64,000 nucleotides of DNA from JAFDZO01 sp044226845. GTDB lineage: Bacteria > Bacteroidota > Ignavibacteria > Tepidaquicellales > Tepidaquicellaceae. Each line of letters begins with the position of its first letter. Position 1 is the first letter of the stretch. This document shows positions 33,889-42,946 of this stretch, in pieces. The notes below the pieces were generated by a model. The model did no database searches. It was not told the origin of the DNA and saw only the letters and a list, made by a program, of their open reading frames with translations. The position numbers were made by a program, and so were the translations under genes. The stretch lies in NCBI GenBank assembly GCA_044226845.1, contig JBGAGG010000009.1, forward strand, positions 62,001 to 126,000. The letters are read 5' to 3'.

Positions 33889-35589
33889 TTATCTCTCAAT
33901 AGAGCTTTCTCTTGCTGCCTTAACTTCCTGCTTTTCAAGTCCCAGAATTTCTCTTGCTCTGTTCAATGCATCGTCAATATTTCCGCAGCAATTATCTATT
34001 CCGATTTTTTCAAGAAGGCCCGCTTTTTCAGCAGCAAATAATGGCTGTGCATGAATTCCCGAAAGAACTAAAGTAATCTTATTTTTCTGGCAGTCTTCAT
34101 AAAAGTCTTCAATCGTGGTAATACCTGTTGAATCAATCGCCGGTACATTTCTTAGTCTCATGATAAATACTTTCACCCTGTCTTCAATAATTCTGGCAGC
34201 TTCTTTGAATTTACTTGCTGCGCCAAAGAAGAACGGTCCGTTTACTTCGTAAATCAAAACGTACTTCGGTATATCTTTCCCTGCAATTGAGTTATCACCG
34301 TATTCCTCCGTCAAATTCTCTTCAAACTCCCTTGTTAAAATTCCCATATTTGTAACGCTTGCCATCCTTCTCATAAATAAGAATGCAGAGAGCACCATTC
34401 CTATCTCAATCGCCACTGTTAAATCGAAAACAACAGTCAGGAAAAAAGTTGTCAGCAAAACTATAACATCGCTCTTTGGCATTTTCAGCTGCGCTTTAAA
34501 CTCTCGCCACTCGCTCATATTATAAGCAACCACGGCAAGTATAGCTCCAAGCACACATAATGGAATCATCCCTGCGTACTTTCCGAAGAAGAGCATTATT
34601 AACAATAATACAACAGCATGTATTAATCCTGCTACGGGAGTTTTACCGCCGTTCTTTATATTTGTAACAGTTCTTGCAATTGCTCCGGTGGCAGGAATGC
34701 CGCCGAACAGCGGAGTAATAATATTCGCAGTTCCCTGCGCAATCAATTCCATATTAGAACGGTGCCTGTTTCCCGTCATACCATCGGCAACAACGGCTGA
34801 GAGAAGCGATTCAATTGCTCCGAGCAGAGCTATAGTAAACGCAGGAGAAATTAATCCGGCAACTCTTTCATAGGTAATTACAGGAAATGTCAGCGGCGGA
34901 ATTGCGCTTGAAATAACTCCGAACTTTGTGCTGATTGTTTCAACATTCAGGTTGAAAAAATAAACAACAAGCGTTCCAACAATCAAAGCAACAAACGTCC
35001 CCGGAATTTTTTTAGTTATCCTTGGGAAGATTATTATTATAAATAAAGATAATGCTGAAATAGCTGTAGTAGCGGGATTCAGTAAATTAAGATTTCCGAA
35101 GAGCACAGGAATTTTTTCAACGAAGTCTGCCGGGATTTTTTCTATCTGAAGCCCCAGAAGATCTTTTATCTGAGTTGTAAAAATTATTAGTGCTATACCG
35201 GAAGTGAATCCTGTAATGATTGGAAGCGGTATAAATTTTATCAGCGTACCGAGTTTTAAAAATCCCATTAGTATCAGAAATATTCCTGCCATGATTGTTG
35301 CAATCATAAGGCCGTCCATACCGTACTTCTGAATTATTCCGTAAACAATAATTATAAATGCGCCCGTGGGTCCGCCAATTTGCACTCTGCTTCCGCCAAG
35401 GAATGATATTATAAATCCGGCAATGACTGCTGTGATTAATCCTTTTTCAGGTGAGACACCCGATGCGATTGCAAAGGCTATAGCGAGAGGAAGAGCTACT
35501 ATTCCGACAATCACGCCCGAGATTGCATCGGAAACAAATAACTTTTTGTTGTAGCTTTTTAAGGTAGTAAAGAGCTTAGGAACGAACAT
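33889..35589 (-). CDS. SulP-family anion transporter with STAS domain
   Basis: The 566-residue transporter has the SulP membrane domain (AISGVIVGIVALPLAIAFAIA at 22-42, GGSRVQIGGPTGAF, the FGGIPATGAIART motif). A C-terminal cytoplasmic STAS domain follows (YVLIYEVNGPFFFGAA, NVPAIDSTGITTIED). SulP proteins carry sulfate, bicarbonate or dicarboxylates. No carbonic anhydrase or sulfate-assimilation gene is adjacent, so the substrate is open. The gene is divergent from hflX. Confidence 0.94.
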   Translation of the reverse strand: MFVPKLFTTLKSYNKKLFVSDAISGVIVGIVALPLAIAFAIASGVSPEKGLITAVIAGFIISFLGGSRVQIGGPTGAFIIIVYGIIQKYGMDGLMIATIMAGIFLILMGFLKLGTLIKFIPLPIITGFTSGIALIIFTTQIKDLLGLQIEKIPADFVEKIPVLFGNLNLLNPATTAISALSLFIIIIFPRITKKIPGTFVALIVGTLVVYFFNLNVETISTKFGVISSAIPPLTFPVITYERVAGLISPAFTIALLGAIESLLSAVVADGMTGNRHRSNMELIAQGTANIITPLFGGIPATGAIARTVTNIKNGGKTPVAGLIHAVVLLLIMLFFGKYAGMIPLCVLGAILAVVAYNMSEWREFKAQLKMPKSDVIVLLTTFFLTVVFDLTVAIEIGMVLSAFLFMRRMASVTNMGILTREFEENLTEEYGDNSIAGKDIPKYVLIYEVNGPFFFGAASKFKEAARIIEDRVKVFIMRLRNVPAIDSTGITTIEDFYEDCQKNKITLVLSGIHAQPLFAAEKAGLLEKIGIDNCCGNIDDALNRAREILGLEKQEVKAARESSIER

Positions 35590-35740
35590 GATTTAGTAAA
35601 ATCGTGATTTTGAGTTCTATTAACAATTCAGATAGTTTTCTTAAAACCAGCCTCAGATTCAATATATTGTTGTTAAATTTGGACTTATTCCCACTTTATT
35701 GCCTTTAAATTCGTTTGAAATTTGGGTAATTTATAATTAT

Positions 35741-37033
35741 ATGATGCTAGAAACCGCAAAGGAACTGGAGAAAACTGTTCTTGTATGTTATTCAAATAAA
35801 AGCGACAAAGAAAATTACCATTCAGAAGATTCACTCATCGAATTAAAATTTCTTGCTGAAACTGCGGGCGCAGTTGTTATGAAATCGTATTACCAGTCGA
35901 ACAATACGTATGATTCGCGCTATATGATAGGTAAAGGAAAAGTAAATGAGATTGCCGAGTATGTTAACGATAATAAAATCGCTCTCGTAATTTTTGAGAA
36001 CGAGCTAGCCTTCACGCAGATAAGAAACCTCGAACAAAAAATAAAATGCAAGATAATGGATAAGTCTAACCTTATCCTCGATATCTTCGCATCTAACGCA
36101 CGGACTTCTCAGGCAAAGCTCCAGGTAGAACTTGCCCAGCTTGAATATTTATTGCCAAGATTGACACGTCAATGGACTCACTTATCCAAGCAGTTCGGAG
36201 GCATAGGAGCCAGAGGTCCCGGTGAAACACAGATTGAAACTGACAGACGACTTATCGGAACACGTATTGCCATGCTGAAAGAAAAACTCGTAAAAATTGA
36301 CAGGCAGCAGCAGACGCAATCTCAGGAAAGAAAAAATTTTTACAGAATTTCACTGGTAGGATATACAAACGTAGGTAAATCAACTTTATTAAATCTGCTT
36401 ACCGATTCAGACGTGCTTGTTGAAAATAAATTATTTGCTACGCTTGATACTTCTACAAGAGTTTTAAGTTTTAATTCAGTAAATAAAAAAGAATCAGTTC
36501 CGAAAATTCCGAAGAAGGTTTTAATTTCAGATACTGTAGGATTTATAAAAAATCTTCCGCACGGACTGATTGAATCTTTTAAGTCTACACTGGCTGAGGT
36601 AATTGAATCCGACATCTTGCTTCACGTTATTGATATTTCGAATCCTAACTTTGAAGAACAAATTGAAGTTGTTGAAGAAACTTTAAAAGAACTCGGTGCA
36701 GATAATAAAATTATAGTGCATGTATTCAATAAAGTCGATGCACTTGAAAACAAAGATATGATGGCAGCCGTAAAAGATAAGTATGAGCATTCTGTATTCA
36801 TCTCCGCAGAAAAAGGTATGAATATAAAATATCTTATGGAGAAAATCCTTGATCTGCTATCACATAATAACAAAGAAACTCTGGTGAGATTAAAAGCCGG
36901 TGATTATAAAGGCCTCAGCGAACTGTACAATCTCGGCGAAGTGAAAAAAGTTGAATATCTTAAGACGATGATAAAAGTAAAAATGAATACCACAGAAAAG
37001 AATTTTGATAAAATAGAAAAAATGTACTCGTAA
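35741..37033 (+). CDS. hflX: GTPase HflX
   Basis: The 430-residue GTPase has the HflX N-terminal domain (YMIGKGKVNEIAEYV, FENELAFTQIRNLE), the signature GGIGARGPGETQIETDRR and the G domain. G1 is GYTNVGKST, G3 DTVGFI and G4 NKVD. HflX binds the large ribosomal subunit and rescues stalled or heat-damaged ribosomes. I start at the ATG at 35741; an upstream in-frame TTG at 35699 would add 14 residues without clear family support. The 144-residue helical gene follows after 2 bases. Confidence 0.96.
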   Translation: MMLETAKELEKTVLVCYSNKSDKENYHSEDSLIELKFLAETAGAVVMKSYYQSNNTYDSRYMIGKGKVNEIAEYVNDNKIALVIFENELAFTQIRNLEQKIKCKIMDKSNLILDIFASNARTSQAKLQVELAQLEYLLPRLTRQWTHLSKQFGGIGARGPGETQIETDRRLIGTRIAMLKEKLVKIDRQQQTQSQERKNFYRISLVGYTNVGKSTLLNLLTDSDVLVENKLFATLDTSTRVLSFNSVNKKESVPKIPKKVLISDTVGFIKNLPHGLIESFKSTLAEVIESDILLHVIDISNPNFEEQIEVVEETLKELGADNKIIVHVFNKVDALENKDMMAAVKDKYEHSVFISAEKGMNIKYLMEKILDLLSHNNKETLVRLKAGDYKGLSELYNLGEVKKVEYLKTMIKVKMNTTEKNFDKIEKMYS

Positions 37034-37035
37034 AT

Positions 37036-37470
37036 ATGATCAGCAAAGATTTTTTAATGCGTCAGCTGGAAACACTGACTGAAGTAATAGCAAAAATTCT
37101 TTTAAAAAAAGATATCGGCGTAAAAGATGAAATAAGAAAAGAGATTGCCAATGGATGCAAGACTTTAATCGGGCTGGATTATAATTTTATAAATAATCTT
37201 CCCGTTCAGCAGTTAGTAAGTTTCTTCAGCATTTCAGGCAAGCTTGATGTGGTAAAAACATTGATAGCTGCGAAGTTATTCAACCTTGCTTCAGATGCAG
37301 AAGATAAAGAAGAGAAAGTAAAACTGAAAATAAAAGCATCTTATTTATATGATGCAATTCTTTCCGATACGAATGACGATGAATATCATGATTTAAAAAA
37401 AGATGTTGAAGCAGAGTATGAAAAAATTGATAAAGAGCTTGATGCTCTCGAAGCAGAAAATCAAAATTAA
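37036..37470 (+). CDS. Small helical cytoplasmic protein, hypothetical
   Basis: I do not firmly recognise it. The 144-residue acidic protein is entirely helical, with an opening ISKDFLMRQLETLTEVIAKIL that resembles DUF6483-type proteins. It starts two bases after the hflX stop, so it is likely co-transcribed with it, and precedes the acyl-CoA dehydrogenase by 31 bases. Confidence 0.75.
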   Translation: MISKDFLMRQLETLTEVIAKILLKKDIGVKDEIRKEIANGCKTLIGLDYNFINNLPVQQLVSFFSISGKLDVVKTLIAAKLFNLASDAEDKEEKVKLKIKASYLYDAILSDTNDDEYHDLKKDVEAEYEKIDKELDALEAENQN

Positions 37471-37501
37471 ATTTAATCCTTAACTTAATTAATATACAAC
37501 T

Positions 37502-38677
37502 ATGGCAGCAGAAAATTACAAGGGCGTTGATTACTATCTCATAGATGACCTGTTAACCGATGAAGAAAAATCTATAAGAGATACTGTTCGTGATTTTGTG
37601 AGTAACGAAGTAATTCCAATAATTGAAAAATACAATCAGGATATGAAATTCCCTTCTGAGCTTGTGCCTAAAATGGCTGAGCTGGGAATTTTCGGACCAA
37701 CTCTTCCTACCGAATACGGTGGAATGGGTGTAAACAATGTTGCATACGGACTTATCATGCAGGAACTTGAGCGCGGCGATAGCGGCGTAAGGAGCTTTGC
37801 ATCTGTGCAATCTTCACTGGTAATGTATCCGATATATTCATTCGGAAGTGAAGATCAGAAGAAGAACTGGCTGCCAAGACTTGCAAACGGTTCAGCTATC
37901 GGCTGCTTCGGATTAACGGAGCCTGACTTCGGAAGCAATCCGGGCGGAATGATTACAAAGGCAGAAAAAGTTGACGGCGGATATTTATTGAACGGCGCAA
38001 AGATGTGGATAACAAACGGAACGGTTTCAGATGTTGCAGTTGTATGGGCAAAGCTCGATGGCAAAGTGAGAGGCTTCTTAGTTGAAAAAGGAACTAAAGG
38101 ATTCTCCGCTCCTGAAATGAAAGGCAAGCTTTCACTCAGAGCATCGGTAACTTCAGAGTTAGTATTCGAAGACTGTTTAATTCCTGAAGAAAATATTTTA
38201 CCGAACTCCGGCGGATTGAAATCGCCTCTAAGCTGTTTAACGCAGGCAAGATACGGTATTGCATGGGGCGTTACCGGTATGGCAATGGGATGTTACGATA
38301 CAGTTTTAAATTATACAAAGAGCAGAATTATGTTTGGTAAGCCATTGGCTGCATTCCAGCTTACACAGGATAAGCTTGCTTATATGCTTACAGAAATTAC
38401 CAAGGCTCAGTTATTGAACTGGAGACTTGCAAAAATTAAAGATGAAAATAAATTAAGACCTCAGCATGTTTCCTTGGCAAAAAGAAACAACTGCGAGATT
38501 GCAAAAAATATAGCAAGCATGGCTCGTGAAATGATGGGAGCTAACGGAATTTTAGATGAATACCCGATTATGAGGCATCTTAATAACATTGAATCCGTAA
38601 AAACATATGAAGGTACACATGAAATGCATTCCTTGATTCTCGGTGAAGATGTAACAGGTTTTGCAGCATTTGAATAA
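37502..38677 (+). CDS. Acyl-CoA dehydrogenase, glutaryl-CoA dehydrogenase-like
   Basis: The 391-residue flavoenzyme has the acyl-CoA dehydrogenase order: N-terminal helices, GCFGLTEPDFGSNPGGM and MWITNG flavin-binding strands, and the C-terminal helical domain. The catalytic base lies in YEGTHE (E370). The LILGEDVTGFAAFE end and the overall length resemble glutaryl-CoA dehydrogenase, which oxidises and decarboxylates glutaryl-CoA in lysine and tryptophan breakdown. Substrate is assigned by resemblance only; ETF genes are not in the window. Confidence 0.88.
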   Translation: MAAENYKGVDYYLIDDLLTDEEKSIRDTVRDFVSNEVIPIIEKYNQDMKFPSELVPKMAELGIFGPTLPTEYGGMGVNNVAYGLIMQELERGDSGVRSFASVQSSLVMYPIYSFGSEDQKKNWLPRLANGSAIGCFGLTEPDFGSNPGGMITKAEKVDGGYLLNGAKMWITNGTVSDVAVVWAKLDGKVRGFLVEKGTKGFSAPEMKGKLSLRASVTSELVFEDCLIPEENILPNSGGLKSPLSCLTQARYGIAWGVTGMAMGCYDTVLNYTKSRIMFGKPLAAFQLTQDKLAYMLTEITKAQLLNWRLAKIKDENKLRPQHVSLAKRNNCEIAKNIASMAREMMGANGILDEYPIMRHLNNIESVKTYEGTHEMHSLILGEDVTGFAAFE

Positions 38678-38720
38678 ATTTGATTACAAAGTTTTTTTTG
38701 AAATTTAATGACCCATTCTC

Positions 38721-39308
38721 ATGAAAACGAAAATACTTTTACTGTTCGCTTTATTATTTAGTTCTACAAATTTATTTGCGCATCCTTTACCCGGAACGCA
38801 ATCAGGATTTTCAAACGGATTTTTCCACCCCCTATCAGGGCTCGACCACATTCTTGCAATGGTGGCTGTCGGTATCTGGGCTGCACAGACGGGCGGAAAA
38901 GCAAAATGGATTATTCCACTCTCCTTCGTCGGACTTATGTCACTTGGAGGAGTGCTTGGAATTAATAACATCAGTCTTCCTTTCGCTGAAATTGGAATTC
39001 TTGTTTCAGTTGTTGTGTTAGGGATATTGATACTCGCAGGAATAAGATTACCAATATTAGTTTCTTCAATACTTGTCGGTTTTTTTGCTTTATGCCACGG
39101 CCATACGCACGGAACTGAACTTCCTGCAGCGGCAAGCGGAGTTATGTATGCAATAGGTTTCGCTCTTACAACCATAGTACTTCATTTATCAGGCATTGGT
39201 TTTGGTATGGCTGTAAATAAAATTGCAAGTGAGAAGATTGTAAAATTCTCTGGTGCGTTAATTACTTTGTTAGGATTAATTTTATCCTATAATTATTTTA
39301 TACCGTAA
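38721..39308 (+). CDS. HupE/UreJ-family membrane protein
   Basis: The 195-residue protein has a signal peptide (about 1-20, ending LFAH). Six hydrophobic helices follow, with the family motifs HPLSGLDHILAMVAVGIWA near 36-54 and FALCHGHTHGTELP near 115-128. HupE/UreJ proteins are associated with nickel or cobalt supply to hydrogenase or urease. Neither enzyme is encoded here, so the metal is not certain. It lies 43 bases after the dehydrogenase gene. Confidence 0.92.
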   Translation: MKTKILLLFALLFSSTNLFAHPLPGTQSGFSNGFFHPLSGLDHILAMVAVGIWAAQTGGKAKWIIPLSFVGLMSLGGVLGINNISLPFAEIGILVSVVVLGILILAGIRLPILVSSILVGFFALCHGHTHGTELPAAASGVMYAIGFALTTIVLHLSGIGFGMAVNKIASEKIVKFSGALITLLGLILSYNYFIP

Positions 39309-39329
39309 ACTTTATATTAATAGTTTCTA

Positions 39330-40550
39330 TTGAAGACATTCGAAATACCAATATTTTACCGAAGCCCCGTTATATCCAAAATTAAAAACGCGCGCAAAGT
39401 CTCTGATCCGCGGAAGAAAGATTATTCTCCGACGGTTTTGGATTTTGGTCCTGTGCAGTTTTTAATAGCGCGGCATTTCGGATTTTGTTACGGTGTGGAG
39501 AATGCAATAGAAATTTCCTATAAAGCAGTGGAAGAAAATCCCGGTAAAAGGATTTTTCTTCTCTCTGAAATGATTCACAATCCCGAAGTCAACAATGATT
39601 TAATCCGCCGCGGAGTAAAGTTTATAATGGAAACAAACGGTGAGCAGATTATTCCCTGGGACGAGCTTACTCCAAATGATATCGTTATCATTCCTGCATT
39701 CGGAACTACACTTGAAATTCAAGATAAACTTTCTTCATTAGGTATTGACCCGCTGCAATATAATTCTACATGTCCGTTTGTAGAAAAAGTATGGAACCGG
39801 GCTGAGACACTCGGCATGCAGGATTACACAATTGTTGTTCACGGAAAGTATAAACACGAAGAAACTAAGGCAACTTTCTCTCACAGCAAGGAAAATGCCC
39901 CGACTATGATTGTCCGTGATATGGAAGAGACAAAGATACTGGGAGATTATATACTTGGTAAAATTTCACTGGATGAATTCAATAAATACTTCGAAGGAAG
40001 ACTATCAAAGAACTTTGATCCGCTGACTGATTTTATAAAAATCGGTGTTGTGAACCAGACAACGATGCTTGCCACTGAAACACAGTCAATTGCCGATTAT
40101 CTTAAAAATATAATGATTCAGAAGCACGGCGAAGCGCATTTAAAAAATCACTTCGCCGATACGCGCGATACTTTATGCTATGCAACTCACGATAATCAGA
40201 GAGCAACGATAGGTCTTCTTGAAGAGCAGGCTGATATCGCCGTAGTTGTCGGAGGATATAACAGTTCTAATACATCACACATAGTTGAGCTTTGCGAAGA
40301 AAAGCTTCCGACTTATTTTATTTCTTCAGCAGATAAAATTATTTCTGAAGATTTAATTTCACATTTCAATTACCACACTCACGAAGAGTTAGCAACAAAA
40401 GATTATTTACCCCGTAAATATCCTGCAAGGATAATTCTCACAAGCGGAGCTTCATGTCCCGATGCTATTGTCGACGATGTTTTGCAAAAGCTATTATCTT
40501 ACTACCCGGGCGCAAAAACCGTTGACGAGATAATCCGAAACTTCAATTAA
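39330..40550 (+). CDS. ispH: 4-hydroxy-3-methylbut-2-enyl diphosphate reductase, long form
   Basis: The 406-residue protein catalyses the last step of the MEP isoprenoid pathway with a [4Fe-4S] cluster. The three cluster cysteines are in GFCYGVENAI, NSTCPFVEKV and SGASCPDAIV. At about 400 residues with an N-terminal extension and an insert, it is the long type seen in cyanobacteria and plants rather than the roughly 310-residue enterobacterial form. The start is TTG; no in-frame ATG precedes the catalytic domain. Confidence 0.95.
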   Translation: MKTFEIPIFYRSPVISKIKNARKVSDPRKKDYSPTVLDFGPVQFLIARHFGFCYGVENAIEISYKAVEENPGKRIFLLSEMIHNPEVNNDLIRRGVKFIMETNGEQIIPWDELTPNDIVIIPAFGTTLEIQDKLSSLGIDPLQYNSTCPFVEKVWNRAETLGMQDYTIVVHGKYKHEETKATFSHSKENAPTMIVRDMEETKILGDYILGKISLDEFNKYFEGRLSKNFDPLTDFIKIGVVNQTTMLATETQSIADYLKNIMIQKHGEAHLKNHFADTRDTLCYATHDNQRATIGLLEEQADIAVVVGGYNSSNTSHIVELCEEKLPTYFISSADKIISEDLISHFNYHTHEELATKDYLPRKYPARIILTSGASCPDAIVDDVLQKLLSYYPGAKTVDEIIRNFN

Positions 40551-40555
40551 AAATT

Positions 40556-40711
40556 ATGTCACTCTGGAGAGTTATACTCGCAGTCATACTGCCGCCTTTA
40601 GCTGTTTATGATAGAGGCTGCGGATCTATTGTCATTGTTTTTATTCTTACACTTATAGGATGGGTTCCGGGAGTAATAGCTGCTTTAATTATATTGAATA
40701 AGAATGAATAA
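40556..40711 (+). CDS. Pmp3/YqaE-family small membrane protein
   Basis: The 51-residue hydrophobic protein matches the UPF0057 (Pmp3) family: two helices with the diagnostic block LPPLAVYDRGCGS and the second helix LIGWVPGVIAALII. Members are proteolipids that affect membrane potential and salt stress. It starts 5 bases after ispH and overlaps the GNAT gene start by eight bases, so the three are probably one transcript. It is easily missed by length filters. Confidence 0.88.
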   Translation: MSLWRVILAVILPPLAVYDRGCGSIVIVFILTLIGWVPGVIAALIILNKNE

Positions 40712-41231
40712 GTTTGACTTCACAGATTTCTCCATTGATACAAATAGGTTAAATCTTATCCCGCTATCCTTGGAACATAAGCACGATGTATTTCATGAGT
40801 TCAATACTTCAATTTCACAATACATGTTCCCGAAGCCCGCTGAAGATATTTCTGAAACTGAAGAATTTATAACCGGCTCACTGCCCGGGATGAGGGACGG
40901 TACAAACATGCAGCTTGTAATGACTTTGAAAAATACGAATGAATTCCTCGGCCTTGCAGGATTACATCATGTAAATTCTGTAACTCCGGTACTTGGCTTA
41001 TGGTTGAAAAAATCAGCACATGGAAACGGTTACGGCAAAGAAGCTATTACAGCAATTTATCATTGGGCAAAAGAAAATATTAAGTTCAAATATTTAAAGT
41101 ACAGTGTAGATAAAGATAATATTCCCAGTATAAAAATTCCTGAGTCGCTCGGAGGTAAAGTCGGCGAAACAAAAACTATGAAAGGTATGGCCGGCAATAC
41201 TTTAAATCTTTTAGAGTATTGGATTTATTAA
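40704..41231 (+). CDS. GNAT-family N-acetyltransferase (RimJ/RimL-like)
   Basis: The 175-residue protein has a GNAT fold with the opening TNRLNLIPLSLEH. The acetyl-CoA-binding region is LGLWLKKSAHGNGYGKEAITAIYHWA, a slight variant of the R/Q-x-x-G-x-G/A loop. RimJ/RimL-type enzymes acetylate N-termini of ribosomal or other proteins or small amines; the substrate is unknown. Its start overlaps the Pmp3 stop. Confidence 0.88.
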   Translation: MNKFDFTDFSIDTNRLNLIPLSLEHKHDVFHEFNTSISQYMFPKPAEDISETEEFITGSLPGMRDGTNMQLVMTLKNTNEFLGLAGLHHVNSVTPVLGLWLKKSAHGNGYGKEAITAIYHWAKENIKFKYLKYSVDKDNIPSIKIPESLGGKVGETKTMKGMAGNTLNLLEYWIY

Positions 41232-41239
41232 AAATTTTA

Positions 41240-41262
41240 AAAGGCTGTTCATCACAGCCTTT
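41240..41262 (+). terminator. Terminator after the GNAT gene
   Basis: AAAGGCTGT and ACAGCCTTT form a perfect 9-bp stem with a five-base loop, eight bases after the stop codon. A-rich sequence on one side and T-rich on the other allow action in both directions, including for the convergent VOC gene. Confidence 0.85.
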
Positions 41263-41300
41263 AATATATTACTACTTTCTAACTGCTACTTTATACTATA

Positions 41301-41750
41301 TTACTCCTGCGCTTTTCTTTTCTCATTCATTTCGGTCATTCTTCTATTTATTTCTTCAGGGGAAACATCTTCAATATGCGTAGCCATCCACCAGTTGTTT
41401 CCGGCAAAATCCTTTACACCTGCATTCCTGTCTCCATAAAACTGGTCAGCCGGCTCCATTGTGGATTCTGCTCCTGCTTTAATTGCTTGCTTATAAAATG
41501 CATCCGTATCCTGAACATACAAATAATGATTTGCCGTCACAGCGGGAAATTTATCGCTGCTCTCGGCAAGCATTATCATTGAGTCACCGATTTTTACTTC
41601 TCCGTGCATCACAACGCCTTCATGCTCTGATACATGCATTACTTCAGCGCCAAATGCCTGCTTAAGAAACTCTATAAGCTTTTTAGCATCCTTAACAATA
41701 ATAAAAGGAGTAACTGTGTGATACCCTTTGGGAATTGGATTAACTGCCAT
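41301..41750 (-). CDS. VOC-family (PhnB/glyoxalase-like) protein
   Basis: The 149-residue protein matches the PhnB-like group of the vicinal-oxygen-chelate superfamily: GYHTVTPFIIVKDAKKLIEFL, MHGEVKIGDSMIMLAE and the C-terminal DFAGNNWWMATHIEDVSPEE. Such proteins are metal-dependent lyases, dioxygenases or resistance proteins; many PhnB-like members have no known activity. It is isolated and convergent with the GNAT gene. Confidence 0.9.
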   Translation of the reverse strand: MAVNPIPKGYHTVTPFIIVKDAKKLIEFLKQAFGAEVMHVSEHEGVVMHGEVKIGDSMIMLAESSDKFPAVTANHYLYVQDTDAFYKQAIKAGAESTMEPADQFYGDRNAGVKDFAGNNWWMATHIEDVSPEEINRRMTEMNEKRKAQE

Positions 41751-41868
41751 AAAATTGTATTTAATTGGGTTTGAAAAAATTATGGGGGTATAATAATATT
41801 AAAAAAATTTAGTTTAAGTTTAAGGATTTTAATTTTCCTAATAGTCTCTATTAATATTATAGCAACAG

Positions 41869-41889
41869 TTTTTACAAATACTGTAAAAA
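41869..41889. promoter_or_regulatory. Perfect 8+8 dyad upstream of rpmE2
   Basis: TTTTTACA and TGTAAAAA are perfectly complementary around AATAC. It is about 180 bases upstream of rpmE2 and about 120 bases upstream of the divergent VOC gene, so it may serve either as an operator or be a hairpin. Confidence 0.4.
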
Positions 41890-42031
41890 ATAGGGTTTTT
41901 CTATATATTATGACTATAATAGACTGTTTTTCACCCTTCTGCTCTTACTTAAACACCCTGCTTTGTCTACGGATTAACGTCCTTGAAATTCTCGTATGAA
42001 ATGGTTACTTTGTTTATTCGTATAAAACAAC

Positions 42032-42050
42032 GTTGTTAATATTTAATAAC
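42032..42050. promoter_or_regulatory. Candidate operator at the rpmE2 promoter
   Basis: GTTGTTAATATTTAATAAC has dyad symmetry of the form GTTnTTAAnnnTTAAnAAC. It overlaps the expected promoter or 5' leader of the cysteine-free L31 gene. In other bacteria such paralogs are repressed by Zur when zinc is available, so a Zur-like site is a reasonable hypothesis. The motif itself is not a consensus I recognise. Confidence 0.35.
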
Positions 42051-42066
42051 AAGGACTAATAGTATA

Positions 42067-42330
42067 ATGAAAAAGAACTTTCATCCTCAATACAGACCGG
42101 TAGTATTTAAAGATATTACATGTGACTTTGCTTTTTTAGGAAGATCAACAGCTAACACTAACGAAACAATTAAATGGGAAGACGGTAAAGAATACCCTCT
42201 TTTCAAAATTGAAATTTCAAGCGGTTCGCATCCTTTCTTCACAGGAAAAAAAGTCCTTATGGATACTGCAGGACGTGTAGAAAAATTCAACAAAAAATTC
42301 GGAAAGAAAAAAGTAGAACCAACTGTTTAA
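42067..42330 (+). CDS. rpmE2: 50S ribosomal protein L31, cysteine-free type B
   Basis: The 87-residue protein matches type B L31 (MKKNFHPQYRPVVFKDI, SSGSHPFFTGKK, GRVEKFNKKFG). It lacks the zinc-ribbon CxxC pairs of type A L31, having a single cysteine. Type B L31 replaces the zinc form under zinc limitation in several bacteria. It has its own long leader and a strong terminator. Confidence 0.95.
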   Translation: MKKNFHPQYRPVVFKDITCDFAFLGRSTANTNETIKWEDGKEYPLFKIEISSGSHPFFTGKKVLMDTAGRVEKFNKKFGKKKVEPTV

Positions 42331-42355
42331 TTTTTTCAGAATTTGAAGATTTTAG

Positions 42356-42386
42356 AAAGCCTGATGGATTTTTCCATTAGGCTTTT
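42356..42386 (+). terminator. Rho-independent terminator after rpmE2
   Basis: AAGCCTGATGGA and TCCATTAGGCTT pair over 12 positions with one wobble around a TTTT loop, followed by TTTTC. It lies 25 bases after the rpmE2 stop. Confidence 0.92.
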
Positions 42387-42559
42387 TTCATTTCCGGTCA
42401 GATAATTAGCGTTCGTTTCAAATAGTATTGTAAAACTGCGGCTTTGTCTTGAATTTTCCATTGATATTGCATATTTTATTAAGACTAAGTATAGATAACC
42501 GTTTTACTTAATAAAAATCAGCAGTTAATAATCTAATAAACTATACTATTTTGAAATAT

Positions 42560-42946
42560 ATGCTGGAGCAAAATCATAAAAAAATATCTGATCCCGGAGA
42601 AGCTATAGATGAAATAAAATATCTGGGCGAATCAAATAACGGATGCATTTTTATCTGCAATGACGGATTCTATCATTTTCATTTTAAAAATCTTATCCTT
42701 AAAATGAACAAAGAAGATTTTCTATTCTTCAATAAGATCGTTAACGAATGCGTAATTGAAAAGAACGGAATGAAAACATATCTCGGCAAAGAAATCCTTA
42801 TAAAATGCACAACAGTAAGCAATATTCATTTCGGATTTACACGTCCGGAATTTTTTGAACTAAAAGAGCTTTTTGCAGAAGCTGTTTTTATGAACCAAGT
42901 TTTTGAATTAACTAATCCAAAGAATCAAAATATAATCAACGAATGA
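42560..42946 (+). CDS. Hypothetical protein coupled to rpsD
   Basis: I do not firmly recognise this product of about 128 residues. It reads DEIKYLGESNNGCIFICN, then a FYHFHFKNLILKMNKEDFLFF stretch, resembling the DUF6686 type of small Bacteroidota proteins. I use the ATG at 42560; a TTG three codons earlier (42551) is equally possible. Its stop overlaps the rpsD start by four bases (ATGA), so translation is coupled to the ribosomal protein gene. A histidine/cysteine-bearing core might bind metal, which is speculative. Confidence 0.7.
   Translation: MLEQNHKKISDPGEAIDEIKYLGESNNGCIFICNDGFYHFHFKNLILKMNKEDFLFFNKIVNECVIEKNGMKTYLGKEILIKCTTVSNIHFGFTRPEFFELKELFAEAVFMNQVFELTNPKNQNIINE

Larger units (their letters stand above)
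41751..42066. other. 316-base divergent spacer with dyads before rpmE2
   Basis: No ORF is visible. The spacer holds two dyads: TTTTTACA-aatac-TGTAAAAA at 41869-41889 and GTTnTTAA-nnn-TTAAnAAC at 42032-42050. The second lies 17 bases before the rpmE2 start. The stretch is otherwise AT-rich and should hold promoters for the VOC gene and rpmE2. Confidence 0.4.

Noticed and set aside
38705..39175. 156-codon minus-strand ORF opposite the HupE/UreJ gene
   Set aside because: It is antisense to a membrane protein with clear family motifs; proline- and threonine-rich composition is typical of such shadows.
41751..42066. tRNA or other known RNA gene in the spacer
   Set aside because: No cloverleaf, T-loop or CCA-type end could be found by eye; only dyads and AT-rich sequence are seen.
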